64,000 bases of DNA from Strigamia acuminata (lineage: Eukaryota > Arthropoda > Chilopoda > Geophilomorpha > Linotaeniidae), in the NCBI GenBank assembly GCA_949358305.1, contig OX442318.1, positions 5,504,501-5,568,500 on the forward strand. The letters run 5' to 3'. How positions within the stretch are numbered: position 1 is the stretch's first letter; each line of letters opens with the position of its first letter. The notes beneath the pieces were generated by a model that had not been told where the DNA came from, did not search any database, and saw only the letters and a program-made list of their open reading frames with translations. Below, in pieces: positions 24,701-35,966 of this stretch. Position numbers and translations under genes: made by a program.

Positions 24701-27700
24701 TGTACCGTTTTGGTATAAGGCATTACGTCTTTAGGGACAATCTTCAGGTCGACTAGTTAAAGCACCATTTAGTTTGTTTTAGTTTGCAACTAATTTTATA
24801 GAGGGCGCAACACGTCAAGTTTGAACCATCTGGTGGTGGTTTTAAACACTACTGGTAAAAGCTTAAAGGTGTTAGCTGAAGTGCTCTTTACTGATTCAGC
24901 AAAACCAGCTGGAGCAGAAAATTTCAATTCAGAATAATTAATTAAATAAATAACCAATAGTTATAAATTTCACATGAGTTAAATTCTGTCATCATATAAA
25001 CATAGTGACAAATTTTCAGCAAAAAAAAATTCCTTTTCGAGGGTTATAGGTTATAGAATGTCTTTCGCAAAAATCCACATTGGACCCATTTTCTGTAATT
25101 TACCCAGATACGTAACTTAGAATAATTCTGCTCTTCCAGTAATGTGGATTTCTTGAATCTTCTGACCTACGATTTCCACACATCCTACGAGCCAACCGCC
25201 AACCACCATTCGCCGTTATATCAACGTCCGAACTTACCAGATGAAGATTACAGAGCCAACTTGAATGTTGACTGGACTGTGAGATACTACATCCAATTAG
25301 GGGTTCCTGCATCCAAAATTATTGTTGGTATTCCGACATACGGTCGCGGTTACACGTTGGAAGACGGCGTTGACGGCACTCTCGGCACCCCGGTCAAGGG
25401 TCCAGGCGACAAGGGTCCTGCAACAAAAGAAAGTGGATACATGGCTTATTACGAAGTAAATAACTTGCTGAGATTAATTTGAATTTATTGACAATGTTTT
25501 TTTAAAATCTTTTTTGACAGATTTGCCATAAAGTGCGGGAGGAGGGATGGATCGTAAAGAAGCCTTACCCAAACGATGTCGGTCCATACGCTTTCAAAGG
25601 GGACCAATGGGTGGGGTTTGATGACGAAGAAACAGTAATAAATAAAGCAAAATACATAAAAAATAAACATCTCGGTGGTGCCATGTTTTGGTCTTTGGAT
25701 AACGACGACTTTCGGGGTCAGTGTGGGACACAGCCCAATCCACTGATTACTGCTGTTAGGTCTGTCTTGTTGGGGAAGAGCTCCAAAGAGAAGAAAATCG
25801 AGGAGGCGAAGCCAATAAAGAAAGAGGTAAATTGTTTTGTTGACCCATTTGTCGAGTAAGAAAGCAAATAGGTGCATTTAAATTCAACATTACAAAAAGC
25901 CGATTACAAAAAGTTGACAGAAAAACGTGTTGAAATCAGGTCAAAATCCAAAGAATCCATCCCACACGTGGATTATAGAATCGGGTTTTCAATAATCCAA
26001 TTATCGATTGGGCAAAGTGGGCTCAAGGGACCCACAACTGGGCTTAAAGAGCCCCACCCCAAACCAGTTTTTTTTATTATATATTCTACTTTTCACAGGC
26101 CGGATTTACGTACAGTTGAAACTTTTTATAACGGGGACTCGAAAAATCGATTTGTTGTAAGGATAATTCGTTATATCGAAATTTTTTAACATGGTGTTCT
26201 ATGACCAGCCAACCAAACCAGCCATTTTTAGGTATTTGTTATATCGATAATTCGTTATATTGCGATTTGTTATAAAGAGTTTCAACTGTATAAGCAAAAT
26301 AAGCAGTTGCTTAAGGGCTCCACCCATTAGGGACCCCTTTGTTGAGTATTTATTTATATATACAGAGATAATAATAAGTGTATTTTTTAGATTTTTTAAG
26401 ATTAAACTTTTTTTTTGGGGGGGGGGGGGGCAAAAACATTTTTGTGCTTAGGGGCCTGCCATCCCTAAATCTCGCCCTGACAGGCATGGATAGCGACGGG
26501 CCCCTATATTGTGGATGTGCCCTGGACCCCAAATGGCCTTCATTTTGCCCTGACTAAGTCCCATACAATGTCATGTTTATCACAATGGGGAAAATTGGGT
26601 TTTGCAAATTAGTGTTGCTACTTGCTTGCAATAACAAATTTTCTACTCGGTGATGCATACACTTACTGCTTACACATTTTTTTCATGTTGTTTGAAACAA
26701 TCATTTGTTTGTCTTGTAGTCTGAGAATTCCATTCCATCTGCAGCAGCAAGCTCAAACACAGATTCTACCATTTCAAAATCATCCATTTCTAGACGAGCA
26801 ACTACCCGCTTTCCTAAATTTCAAAGAAATCCTAAAGCAGGCAGAACTACACCCAGAGAAGTGACAACTGTTGCTGATGAAGTGGAAGATGATGAGTTTG
26901 AACTTTTCACCACTCCACCTACACCACCAACACCAGACCCAGGGCCAGCTTTTGAGTGCAAAGACTCTGGTTTCTACCAGAATCCAACAGACTGCAAGAA
27001 ATATTTCTGGTGCTTGGACAGCGGTCCTGCAAATTTAGGTCTTGTGGCTCATGCTTTCACCTGTCCATCAGGTCTTTATTTCAATAAAAGGACAGATGCT
27101 TGTGATTATCCAAATAGGGTGGCATGCAAAGCACAAACCAATCAGCCTGTAACAACAACAAAAGCTCCCATTAAAGATAAACCAACAGCTGAAGCAACAA
27201 CTAAGAAGTCTTCGGAGTTAGCGGATTTGTTGTCGCTGATTCAACAACTTGGCGGAGTCGATGGTGTTCAGAAGTTTCTGAACAAAGGAGGGAAAGAAGA
27301 AGTGGAAGAAACCACAACAAGAAAAGCTAAAGCAACAAAAAGAACTACAATCACAACCACAACTACAACCACAACTACAACCACACCTAGACCTAAAGTA
27401 AAGGCTATTAAGCCGCGACGAACAACGGCGAGGACTACGACTTTAGCCGAAAGCAATGAGAATGATGATGAGGATGAAGTGTTGACAACAACCACTGGTA
27501 GGGCAAGATCTAAGGGTAAATTGTTTGATGACAATGATGATGATGGAGAGTTGTTTACAACAAGGAGATCTAGAGGTCAGCTGTTTGATGATGATGAGGA
27601 TAGACCAGTGACTCAGAAATTGACAAGGAATTATATTACAATCCAAAGAACAACTACTTCTGAGCCAGGAGAAGTTGAAGAGGTTCTTGAAACCACAACT

Positions 27701-29017
27701 GAACCTACAACAACTACAACAACAAGAAGGCCAACAATTAGAATACTTACAACCACTACTGCTCCTCCTACAACAACAAAGAGACTTGCAAAGGTTTCTT
27801 CAACTAAAGCTTCACTGTTTAGATCTACTGGGATAAGATTAAGAGGTTCTGTCAAGGGCAAGAAAGATGAAGAAGAAAAGCCAAGGATTAGAAAAGTTGA
27901 CGAAGAAAGGCCGAAAACTATAAGAGACGAAGAAGAAAAGCCGAGAACTAGAAAAATTGGAGGAGAGAAAACCAGAGGCAGAAAAGAGGAAGAGGAGAAG
28001 CCAAGGAAGTCAACTTTGAGAAGATTCAAGTTGACAACAACCACAACTGAAGTTAGCAGTCCAACCAAGAGTCAGGGAAGGAGACTGCAGACAAGGAAGC
28101 GGCGTCCACAAAGCATTGCGAAGGACTTTGAAACTACTGGAAGTAGAGTGTCAACAACAATCCAGAAAGCACCTAGGCCATTCATTGAAGACGATGATGA
28201 TGAAGAGGTCGAGGATGATGTGGTTAGCGGTACCAGTAGCGGAGTTTTTGTATCAACGCCGTCAACTCCGGAGCCTTCGGTCAAAGTAACATCCGAAGTG
28301 CCTTTTTACTCAACCCACTTTCAAGCTGGCAGTGAGGGTGTATCTATTCCAACGTTGCCTTCACTTCCTTCCATCAGCTTTCCACCCTCTTTTGCATCAT
28401 TGCAACACTTTTCGACTCCGGCATTGCAGGTTTTGAATACTACACGCCGGTTGTTTGCGACAACTCCGGCTCCGATTGAGTCCATCGAATACGAAGACCA
28501 GGATGAAGCCGAAGCTAAAGATCTTCCTTATGATGATGAAGAAGATGAATACATTGAAGAAACTTTGCCACAAACTCCTCCACCAACATTTAGGCCGAAA
28601 ACTCTTCCGACGCATAAGCCGATTATTCGAATAACGAGTAAAAGGCCGGTCATTCAAGTAACAAGTAAAAGACCGGTCATTAGAATAACAACTACAAAAC
28701 CAACCACAAGGAGAACAACATCTGCTTTTAGAGAAAGAGTGACTATACCACCAACTCCTGAAACAGTCTTTGAGTATTCAGATGATGATGATACAGAAGG
28801 ATTTGTGTCTGTTGGTGAAAATGGGAGCCTGGACTGTGAAAAAGAGGGAATTTTTGAACATCCTATAGCTTGCAATAAGTTTGTCAACTGTGTTAGAACC
28901 ATGTCCAAATTGAGACCATGGACATACACGTGTCCACCTGGACTAATGTATGATAATAATGTTGGACATTGTAATTGGGAGGAGCAGGTGGACTGTGGAG
29001 ATAAGAAAAGGAAGTAA
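21201..29017 (+). CDS. Cht6: Chitinase, GH18 with two CBM14 domains (Cht6-like)
   Basis: Exons: 21201-21258, 23364-23573, 23783-23873, 23932-24100, 24416-24540, 25140-25455, 25521-25826, 26720-29017. All junctions are GT/AG and in frame, about 1190 residues. A signal peptide ([19 protein letters not shown]) is followed by a full GH18 domain: [25 protein letters not shown], then [11 protein letters not shown] with catalytic Glu155, LLTYDF, and [13 protein letters not shown]14 domains lie at about 503-560 and at the C-terminus (1129-1186). The long linker is rich in Thr, Lys/Glu and Asp/Glu, with Thr runs and PVIRIT/PVIQVT repeats. It is predicted to be secreted, cleaving chitin in cuticle or matrix. 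GH18 wording and domain order recall insect group VI (Cht6) chitinases; the symbol is by resemblance only. Confidence 0.9.
21718..21751. repeat. Poly-T tract in intron 1
   Basis: An uninterrupted run of more than 30 T inside intron 1 (21259-23363) of the chitinase gene. The rest of this intron contains no recognised gene. Confidence 0.85.
24678..25043. mobile_element. piggyBac-like MITE in intron 5 of the chitinase
   Basis: TTAA|CCCTCGAAGG on the left and CCTTTTCGAGGG|TTAT on the right: inverted ends opening CCCTCGAA and flanked by TTAA with one mutated copy, as in piggyBac-type elements. No coding frame. Confidence 0.65.
26113..26288. mobile_element. pogo/Tigger-like MITE in intron 7 of the chitinase
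   Basis: Near-perfect 20-bp ends, CAGTTGAAACTTTTTATAAC and, inverted, CAGTTGAAACTCTTTATAAC, flanked by TA on both sides (26111-26112 and 26289-26290). 176 bp, non-coding. Confidence 0.85.
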
Positions 29018-30452
29018 CTGGAGATTGGTCATTTCTTTTATTTTAAGAAATGGTTGGTTTTTTAATGAACTTTGCTGAAGTTGGTTGCCTTTTCAGGGAG
29101 ATTTTATTATTTTCCAAGTTTGAGAAGAGGTATTATGTACAGTTTATATTATTTTGTATTAAAATTTAATATTTTATGTACAAGTTATACACAATTTTTG
29201 ATCATTTAGTAATGATATTATTGTTACTATTAATCTAAAATGACTGCTCAATTTGGATTTTCTATGTGCCAGTCCAGTTGTGGGGGAATATAACATTACT
29301 TGAGCCAAAAGTTGTGGAGAAATTGGTAAGAGCTTAAAGCTGTGTTTAAATAATTCTGATGCAAGTGGTTTGTGGCAGCATTTTATTTTATTTATTAACT
29401 AAAATGAAGTTAAAAATTATATTAACAAATTTGGCAGTTTGTGAGACATAGAAATCATGTATCAAAGGTTTCCTGTGTTGTGAGATAGTTATTCTTATTA
29501 TATGTGTTAATGTGCAATGTTGAAAATATATTCACTCATTTTTGTACATTAATATATATATAAAAAAAAACAGTATTTGTTAGTATTTTGTTATTTTGTT
29601 ATTTTAAAGGCATTCTGTATATAAACTCAGCTTTATACTCGTCTGTTAATTCCAGCCAACTTTTTCATGTATATAAATGGCAATAAAATACCAGTTTTTG
29701 TATTATGTGCTCAAATTTCTTTTACAGAAATTCTTAATAACAATCCTGAAAATGTGGACATATTGAGTTTACTTAGAAGATGAAAAATAGATTTTTATTT
29801 TTTTCTAATGTAAAAAATTAGACCAAATCTACAATTTGGGGTGTTAAATGTGGATTAGTCACGAATTTTTTGACACATCAAACTAGAGTTGCTGAAATTA
29901 TTACCAAATAAAATAGAAATTAAATCATTTTATTTCCAAAAATCTTGTTCTCTTACACACAACTACAAACTTCGATAATGAAAGAAAAAAATACACATTA
30001 AACTTTGCATTGGTATTTGTGACAGAGAAAATGGTTCTCAGACATCATTTCTCCAAAAGATGGCCAACAAAAAAAAATATTTAATAGTGCAGAACATGCA
30101 AATAAATTCTTAAAAAGTTGCAATTCTAAATTTGAGGTCATCAGTTCATCACTTTTCCAGAAAATGAGGCTAATGTTTGACAAAAATACTGCTATTCCAT
30201 TCATTTCACCTTTTCTTGACCATTTTTGTAATAGGTTAATTAAAACCAACAAAAAAACAAGCGAGCTCATTTTCATTTCCATCCATTATTTGCATACAAA
30301 TTATTTCGATCTAAATAGCATCACACATGCATCTTTACTCTGATGATGTCAGGGTTAAATCACTCCACCTTAGCCAACAGCCGAGATAATTAATACACTC
30401 AACAGTTTGGCAAAAAATAAATTATATAGGTCTTAACCTTAAAATTGCTCAC
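29018..30452. other. Gene-free interval between chitinase and cuticle gene
   Basis: Chitinase 3'UTR followed by AT-rich DNA. No convincing open frame on either strand. Confidence 0.6.
29682..29687 (+). terminator. Candidate poly(A) signal of the chitinase gene
   Basis: AATAAA about 670 bases after the stop, in an AT-rich 3' region. An earlier non-canonical signal is possible. Confidence 0.35.
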
Positions 30453-30460
30453 TATTTAAG
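30453..30460 (+). promoter_or_regulatory. Candidate TATA box of the cuticle gene
   Basis: TATTTAAG about 70 bases before the ATG. A start near 30484-30491 would give a short 5'UTR, typical of cuticular genes. An alternative TATATAGG lies at 30423-30430. Confidence 0.45.
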
Positions 30461-30523
30461 CCAAAATTCATCCCATTGAACCTCACACACCATCAGCTCC
30501 TCTACCCATCAACATCTTCAGAC

Positions 30524-31302
30524 ATGTCTCCTGCACTGGTGAGTTCACTGAAAATTCTGTAGAAATTCTGCATTTCTCACATAGATTTTCAACTTTTTCA
30601 ATATTTTACTTCCAAACACAGGTTGCCTTCTTCTTGGTCAACATTCTGGCCAACACTTATGCCTATCCACCAAAACAACTTTCTGCCTATGCCAGACCAG
30701 CTCCATTAGTCCATGCTCCTGCTCCATTCTTCCATGCTGCTCCAGCTCCATTGATCCAAACTGTCCATGCTGCTCCAACCTTTGTCCAACAAGCCCCAGC
30801 TTTGCTGCATGCACCTGCACCACTTGTACACCATGTCCAAGCTGCACCAATTGTACACCAAGTGCAAGCTGCACCACTTGTACACCAAGTCCAAGCTGCT
30901 CCACTTGTACACCATGTTCAAGCTGCACCACTTGTACACCAAGTCCAAGCTGCTCCACTTGTACACCAAGTCCAAGCTGCTCCACTTGTACATCATGTTC
31001 AAGCTGCACCACTTGTACACCATGTTCAAGCTGCACCAGTTGTACACCAGGTCCATGCTGCTCCAGTGGTACATCAGGTCCATGCCCCAGTTGAGACGGA
31101 TTTGTCGCTGAACTACGCTGTAGCCTCTCCGGAGGTTGTGCATGTGGCTCCGGCACCGGTTGAATTGGTCCATGCTCCAGCTCCAGTTGAGTTTGTGCAC
31201 TCAGCTCCAGCATACCATGCAGCTCCATTCTTGCATGCAGCTCCAGCCAATTATGCTGCTGCTCCACCTTTGGTCAGAGTGAACAACGGTTACCGCAAGT
31301 AG
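30524..31302 (+). CDS. Repetitive AAP-rich cuticular protein
   Basis: Exons 30524-30538 and 30622-31302 (GT/AG, phase 0), 231 residues. A five-codon first exon interrupts the signal peptide (MSPALVAFFLVNILANTYA), a gene structure common in arthropod cuticle proteins. The mature part is rich in Ala, Pro, Val and His. Its centre is about ten copies of the nine-residue unit VQAAPLVHQ or VQAAPLVHH, flanked by HAPAP/HAAPAP motifs; it ends PPLVRVNNGYRK. No Rebers-Riddiford chitin-binding motif is visible, so direct chitin binding is not claimed. It is predicted to be a secreted structural component of cuticle and lies just downstream of the chitinase pair. Confidence 0.88.
30820..31090 (+). repeat. 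27-bp coding repeat in the cuticle gene
   Basis: Tandem copies encoding VQAAPLVH(Q/H), with bases around CAAGCTGCACCACTTGTACA strongly conserved. The repeat produces long open frames on the opposite strand. Confidence 0.92.
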
Positions 31303-32005
31303 ACGGTTGACACTTTATTGCCCTTCTGATATTTATATTTATTTATATTTATGTTTTGATGGATTAATAAACTGATGTAGTAAACAATGTCCTGTTTGTT
31401 GTTTATTATAGAATCTATGGTAATTTTCTTGCCATTAGACTTCAAATTTACAATCAATGATGCTTGTTTGTTAAATTTTGCTTGTCAGCACAGCCTTGTT
31501 TATTGATAGATAATTGCCCATAATCTTGAAAAGAACATAATTTAAGCGCTTTGATTACTGTGATAAAGTCAGACAACACACACCCACATGGTAAAAATAG
31601 ACCACTTATACAGCTTTTGATGCATTTTAATATTTAGTTTCTGAGCGACAACACTCTTTCGTACTTTCAACTTTATAAAGTATGCAAGGAGAAAGTGGAA
31701 CCGAATTTATAGTTTTGCTATGTTGCAAGAACGTTGGAAGAGCTAACCAATGGAGAGCGTAACTGCGTATGTTGTCACATCAACATCATGTTGATTAAGT
31801 GTTTTCATTGGTTCAGCGATTAAGTTTGATATACAATGCTTCTACTTCGAAGCGCACAGTCTGCACCTCTGACGATTACTGCGAGGTCGAGAGGGAATTA
31901 GTAGAAAAACTATTTAGAAAAACATCATTTAATTGTTATTCATATAATTAATATTTTGCGTCATAACTTATCAAAATTTTGAGCTTTGCTTTCCTGCATT
32001 ACACG
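31303..32005. other. Gene-free interval before the receptor cluster
   Basis: Cuticle gene 3'UTR, then AT-rich DNA that should include the promoter of receptor A1. No motif stands out. Confidence 0.55.
31366..31371 (+). terminator. Poly(A) signal of the cuticle gene
   Basis: AATAAA 63 bases after the stop codon, followed by GT-rich sequence (TGTCCTGTTTGTTGTTT). Confidence 0.75.
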
Positions 32006-33622
32006 ATGAAAGTAAGTCCGGCCGCTTCGAAACATTCGGAAAAGCCGTTCAACGACTACGCGGTCAAGTTGAAATCGTTTTGGAGGAATGCATTCGGCAT
32101 GTACGGCATCAACATTTGTTCGGACAGCAAAGTCTCACCGAAGAAACTGACCGTTCTGGGCACACTGGCCATAATCCAATTCACCATCTTGTTCCACCTC
32201 ATTGCCTCCAACATTAATACAATTCTAATCGAATCCTCAATCACCAAAGTGAGTTACTACGCCGGACTCATCGTCAGCAGCTCCATTTCGGTCTACAACA
32301 TGTGGTCTATGCACAGGAAGAGGAAGAAAATCACCGAATTGCTCGAAAATTCCATTTCCCACATCAGTGGACACCCCGAAAGCGTGAGTAACCTGTGGAA
32401 GTATTGCTTGGTCACCTCTGTGTGCTTGTTTTTACTGTGCATTGTGGACTCGTTTTGCTCAGTCGTCGAAGTGTTGACGCAGGACAATACTTATGTTTAT
32501 AACTTCACCAGTATGTATTTTTTCAACCTTGATATCGCTGCGGAGGATTTGTACATCACTAGGGTGGTCATTGCGGTCGAATTCTTCATTGTGTTGATGA
32601 TTTCGGCCGAATTCGTCAATATTTCCGTCTCGTTTTTCACTCACTTGTGTCATTTGGTTTTCTACCGCTTCAAACAGCTGAATAAGAGACTCGAGAAGGT
32701 TTTGCGAAGTGCACGTCGATTGAGCAGTTTTGATTTGTCCGAATATCGCAGGCAACATCAACTTGTCTGCGAGGTGACGGAAGAATTGAGCGATGTTTGG
32801 TCTCCTTTGATTGTGTTTTGGCTCTTTGGGTTTATTCTGAGCTTGTGTTTTGATCTGAGGGCTTTGAACTCGAGGAGTTCATCACTGCTTATGATTGCGT
32901 ATGTCACTGATATTTTGCGCCAATTGTGGTTGATTGTGGGTTTGTTTAAAGCGGCTTCGTTGGTCAATGTCGAGGTAAGATGCCAACCAAAATTTAAAAG
33001 ACGAGGGATTATTTTAAATGATATTTTGATTACAGGCTCATAAGTTAGGCGAGAAATTGGTCACATTTTCTGTGTCAAAATCAGCACATTGTGACACCGA
33101 ACAAGTAAGTGTAATTTCTTGCTATTTCTGTAAAATTACGGTAAATGCTGTGGTAGATCTTTCCGTTACATTTCCTTATAGATTTCCATACAGGAAATTT
33201 CTCTTTTTTGCAGTGCAGTGCATGGAATCTTGAGCCAATATCGTCTCTGATGTACAGTAAAGCCAAAGGGGCAGCTCAACAAAGCTACCCGTTTGCTTGC
33301 CTGCACTGCACAAAGTGAAAAACTCTCGCTGCAAACCAGTTAATTAAAGAATGTTTTTTTTTGGTTTGGCTTTTCAGATTGATTATTATGTGAATTACTT
33401 ACTGTTGAGTGAGCGACTTGTCAACACACGAATTGGCATAAACGCTTCTGGATTATTTTTGCTGAATGCTTCAAGTTTTATCAGCGTAAGTTTTAACTCG
33501 CACAGCACTGTGTAGATCGAATGAAAAGATAATGCAGAATGACACGCACATTTATTGTTTGTATTTTATAGATGGCAGCGACGGTGCTGACGTATGTTAT
33601 TGTGCTGTATCAATCATACTAA
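32006..33622 (+). CDS. Gustatory-receptor-like protein, type A copy 1
   Basis: Exons 32006-32974, 33036-33104, 33378-33485, 33572-33622; all introns phase 0; 398 residues. One long first exon encodes the N-terminus and most membrane spans (for example VLGTLAIIQFTILFHLIA). It carries the family block EELSDVWSPLIVFWLFGF and ends SLVNVE. Three short exons encode AHKLGEKLVTF, then SERLVNTRIGINASGLFLLNA, then MAATVLTYVIVLYQSY. The last is the TY(hydrophobic)5Q-like signature of insect-type gustatory receptors; three phase-0 introns near the 3' end are ancestral in that superfamily. It is predicted to be a ligand-gated seven-span channel in chemosensory neurons; ligand unknown. It is the only A-type copy that looks intact. 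Confidence 0.85.
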
Positions 33623-33921
33623 GTGTTTATTGTACAAACAAGATAATCGAAAGTGACACATCATCTAGCTTTATTATCACGAGTTAATTTGATTGACAAG
33701 TATCTGGTAAAACTGTGTATAACACACTATAAGTGTTTGTTTTCCACCATTAGTATTGGATTGTTTACCTGCAATTATGTTAATATGAAAAGTGTTTGTT
33801 TTGTGGTGATATTTTCCACATTATATTGATAAGACAACAATTATATGTCTTTGAGTTTACTTTCAAGCACTTGTCAACACAACACACTTTCTACCATCGT
33901 GACTGCAGACACAACCACAAC

Positions 33922-35344
33922 ATGCATTTGTCAGTAGACTATTTTCATTCCATGAAACCACTCGAAAAACCAATTAGCGACTATGCAAGTAGGTTGAAAT
34001 CGTTCTGGGGTTATGCATTTGGTATATTTGGCGTAGACATATGCACGGATGGTAAGGCATCTACAAGAAAACTCACCACTCTCTTTGTATTTGCAATAAT
34101 CCAATTGACCATTCTACTCCATTTCTTTCTCTGCTTCATCCACACTTTTGCAGTTGAATCTGCAATGACCACAATCAGTGCGTATGCCGGTACTTTAGTC
34201 GGTATTTCCTTGTCCGTATTCAATCTGTGGTTGATGAGCAAGAGAAGAATTGCAATCACCAAATTGCACGATGATTCTATTTCCTGTCTAAGTGACCACA
34301 CTGAATGCATTAAAAACCTGTGGCTGTATACCTTGGTCCCCTCTGTGTGTTTGTTTGGTTTGGACGTGATCGGGACATTGAGCACAGTCGGTGGTGTTTT
34401 CACGGAAAACGACAAGGATATTTATTCGAATACATTTTTTTTGGGGATTAATTTTGCGGATGGACATTTGTTGATTGCTCGTGTAGTAATGTGTGTTGAA
34501 TTGTTATTAATATCGCCGATTTTCGGATTTGTCAGCATTTCTGTCTGGTTTTTTAACTACGTTTGTCGTTTGGTTTTCTATCGCTTTAAATATTTGAATA
34601 TGAAATTTGAGAAGATTTTATCGAGTGGGAATCAGTTGAGTGGGTTTGATTTGTCCGAATTTCGTTGCCAACATCAACTTGCTTGCGATGTGACTGAGGA
34701 ATTGAGTGATGTTTGGTCACCTTTGATTGTTTTTTGGCTCGTTGGAATCATTCTGAGTTTATGTTTTAACTTAAGAGGATTGTCTTTGGAGATGTCAACA
34801 TGGAATTTGCTTGTATTTGTGACTGATATTCTAATACAAGTGTGGTTGATTGGTGGTTTGTTTAATGCAGCTTCACTCGTGAATGTTGAGGTAAGATGTC
34901 ATTCAAAAGATGTGAGATTGTTCTAAATGATGTTTTGATTACAGGCTCATAAATTAGCAGTGAAGTTAGTTACATTTCCTGTTACAAAATCAGCAATTGT
35001 TCATTCAAATCAGGTAATTTATAATAGATAAATGATTAGAGTTTTTGCCTTTCACAGCAAAATACTGTTTCTTGTTATTTCATTATTTATTTTATTATTT
35101 TTATAGATTGATTATGATTATTATATTAATTATACGCTCTTAAGTTATCGACTTGTCAACACACGCATAGGTATAAATGCGTCTGGATTATTTTTGCTGA
35201 ATACATCAAGTTTTCTCAGCGTAAGTGTTAACCAAAACGAATGAAAACGAATGAAAAAAGATGAAGAAAATATCGATTTTTATTGTTTTTTAGATGACAG
35301 CTACATTGTTGACGTACGCTGTTTTGGTTTATCAAACACAGTAG
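33922..35344 (+). CDS. Gustatory-receptor-like protein, type B copy 1
   Basis: Exons 33922-34890, 34945-35013, 35107-35220, 35294-35344; 400 residues. The open frame continues upstream to 33796, but the start chosen is the MHLSV Met shared by B, C and D copies. It matches B2, B3 and B4 closely along its length, including CRLVFYRFKYLNMKFEKILS and the final YAVLVYQTQ. Intron 1 is only 54 bases. It is followed by a 3' flank shared with other B copies. Confidence 0.85.
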
Positions 35345-35787
35345 GTGTTGATTGTGCAAACAACAAAACAATTATTCACTCATCACAATTCGATCAACTA
35401 TCAACTAAGGTTGTTGAAACTATAAAGTGTAAGACATTCTTTAATGTCTTTCTAACCATAAAGGTTTCATATAAAAATATTTCGTCCATTTACACGCCAT
35501 TAATACTATAATGGCACGAAATTTATATTTTATATCTCCAGCATAAGGAAGTTATTAAATGAACTTCCTTCCCAATTTTTTTAACGTATTACGTTGTCTC
35601 GATTGTAATTGTGCTGTGACGGAAATTTAGGTAACATAAAAATGTACATAAAATACTTTAAAGTTCTACCTACCTCTGCCCAAAGACATCCACAACATAA
35701 TGATAATTTTAATATTAAATTTATGTCTATTTTCCCATAAAATAAACTGATACCTCCCACAACAAACTGCAGGCAATTGACGTGACG

Positions 35788-35925
35788 TTAATGCTAGAGA
35801 CACACTAGGAGTGATGGCCGCGCGAATTGATCGCTAAGCGATTTTGATCGCAGCCAATCAGGTGTGACCTCATGTCATTTCCGATGACGTCAAAAGCGCT
35901 TTGCGAGGTTCCCCAGCATAAACGC
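35788..35925 (+). promoter_or_regulatory. Conserved upstream module of type C receptor, copy 1
   Basis: Starts TTAATGCTAGAGACACACTA and contains TCGCTAAGCGATTTTGATCG, a CCAAT box (CAGCCAATCAGG) and a CRE-like palindrome TGACGTCA at 35885-35892, 82 bases before the ATG. The same module precedes C2 and C3. Internal inverted repeats (AAGCGATTTTGA against TCAAAAGCGCTTT) make a transposon origin possible. Confidence 0.6.
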
Positions 35926-35966
35926 ATTTAGAGTGAATACATTTTGACTCCAAGTAGCATCGCAAC

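Noticed and set aside
27268-28284. Antisense Val/Ser-rich frames opposite the chitinase linker
   Set aside because: Complement of Thr- and Glu-rich codons of the sense exon; no start context or domain.
30638-31267. Antisense open frames of 164 and 209 residues over the cuticle gene
   Set aside because: Mirror readings of the 27-bp repeat. The + frame has a signal peptide, an intron in the usual place and a poly(A) signal.
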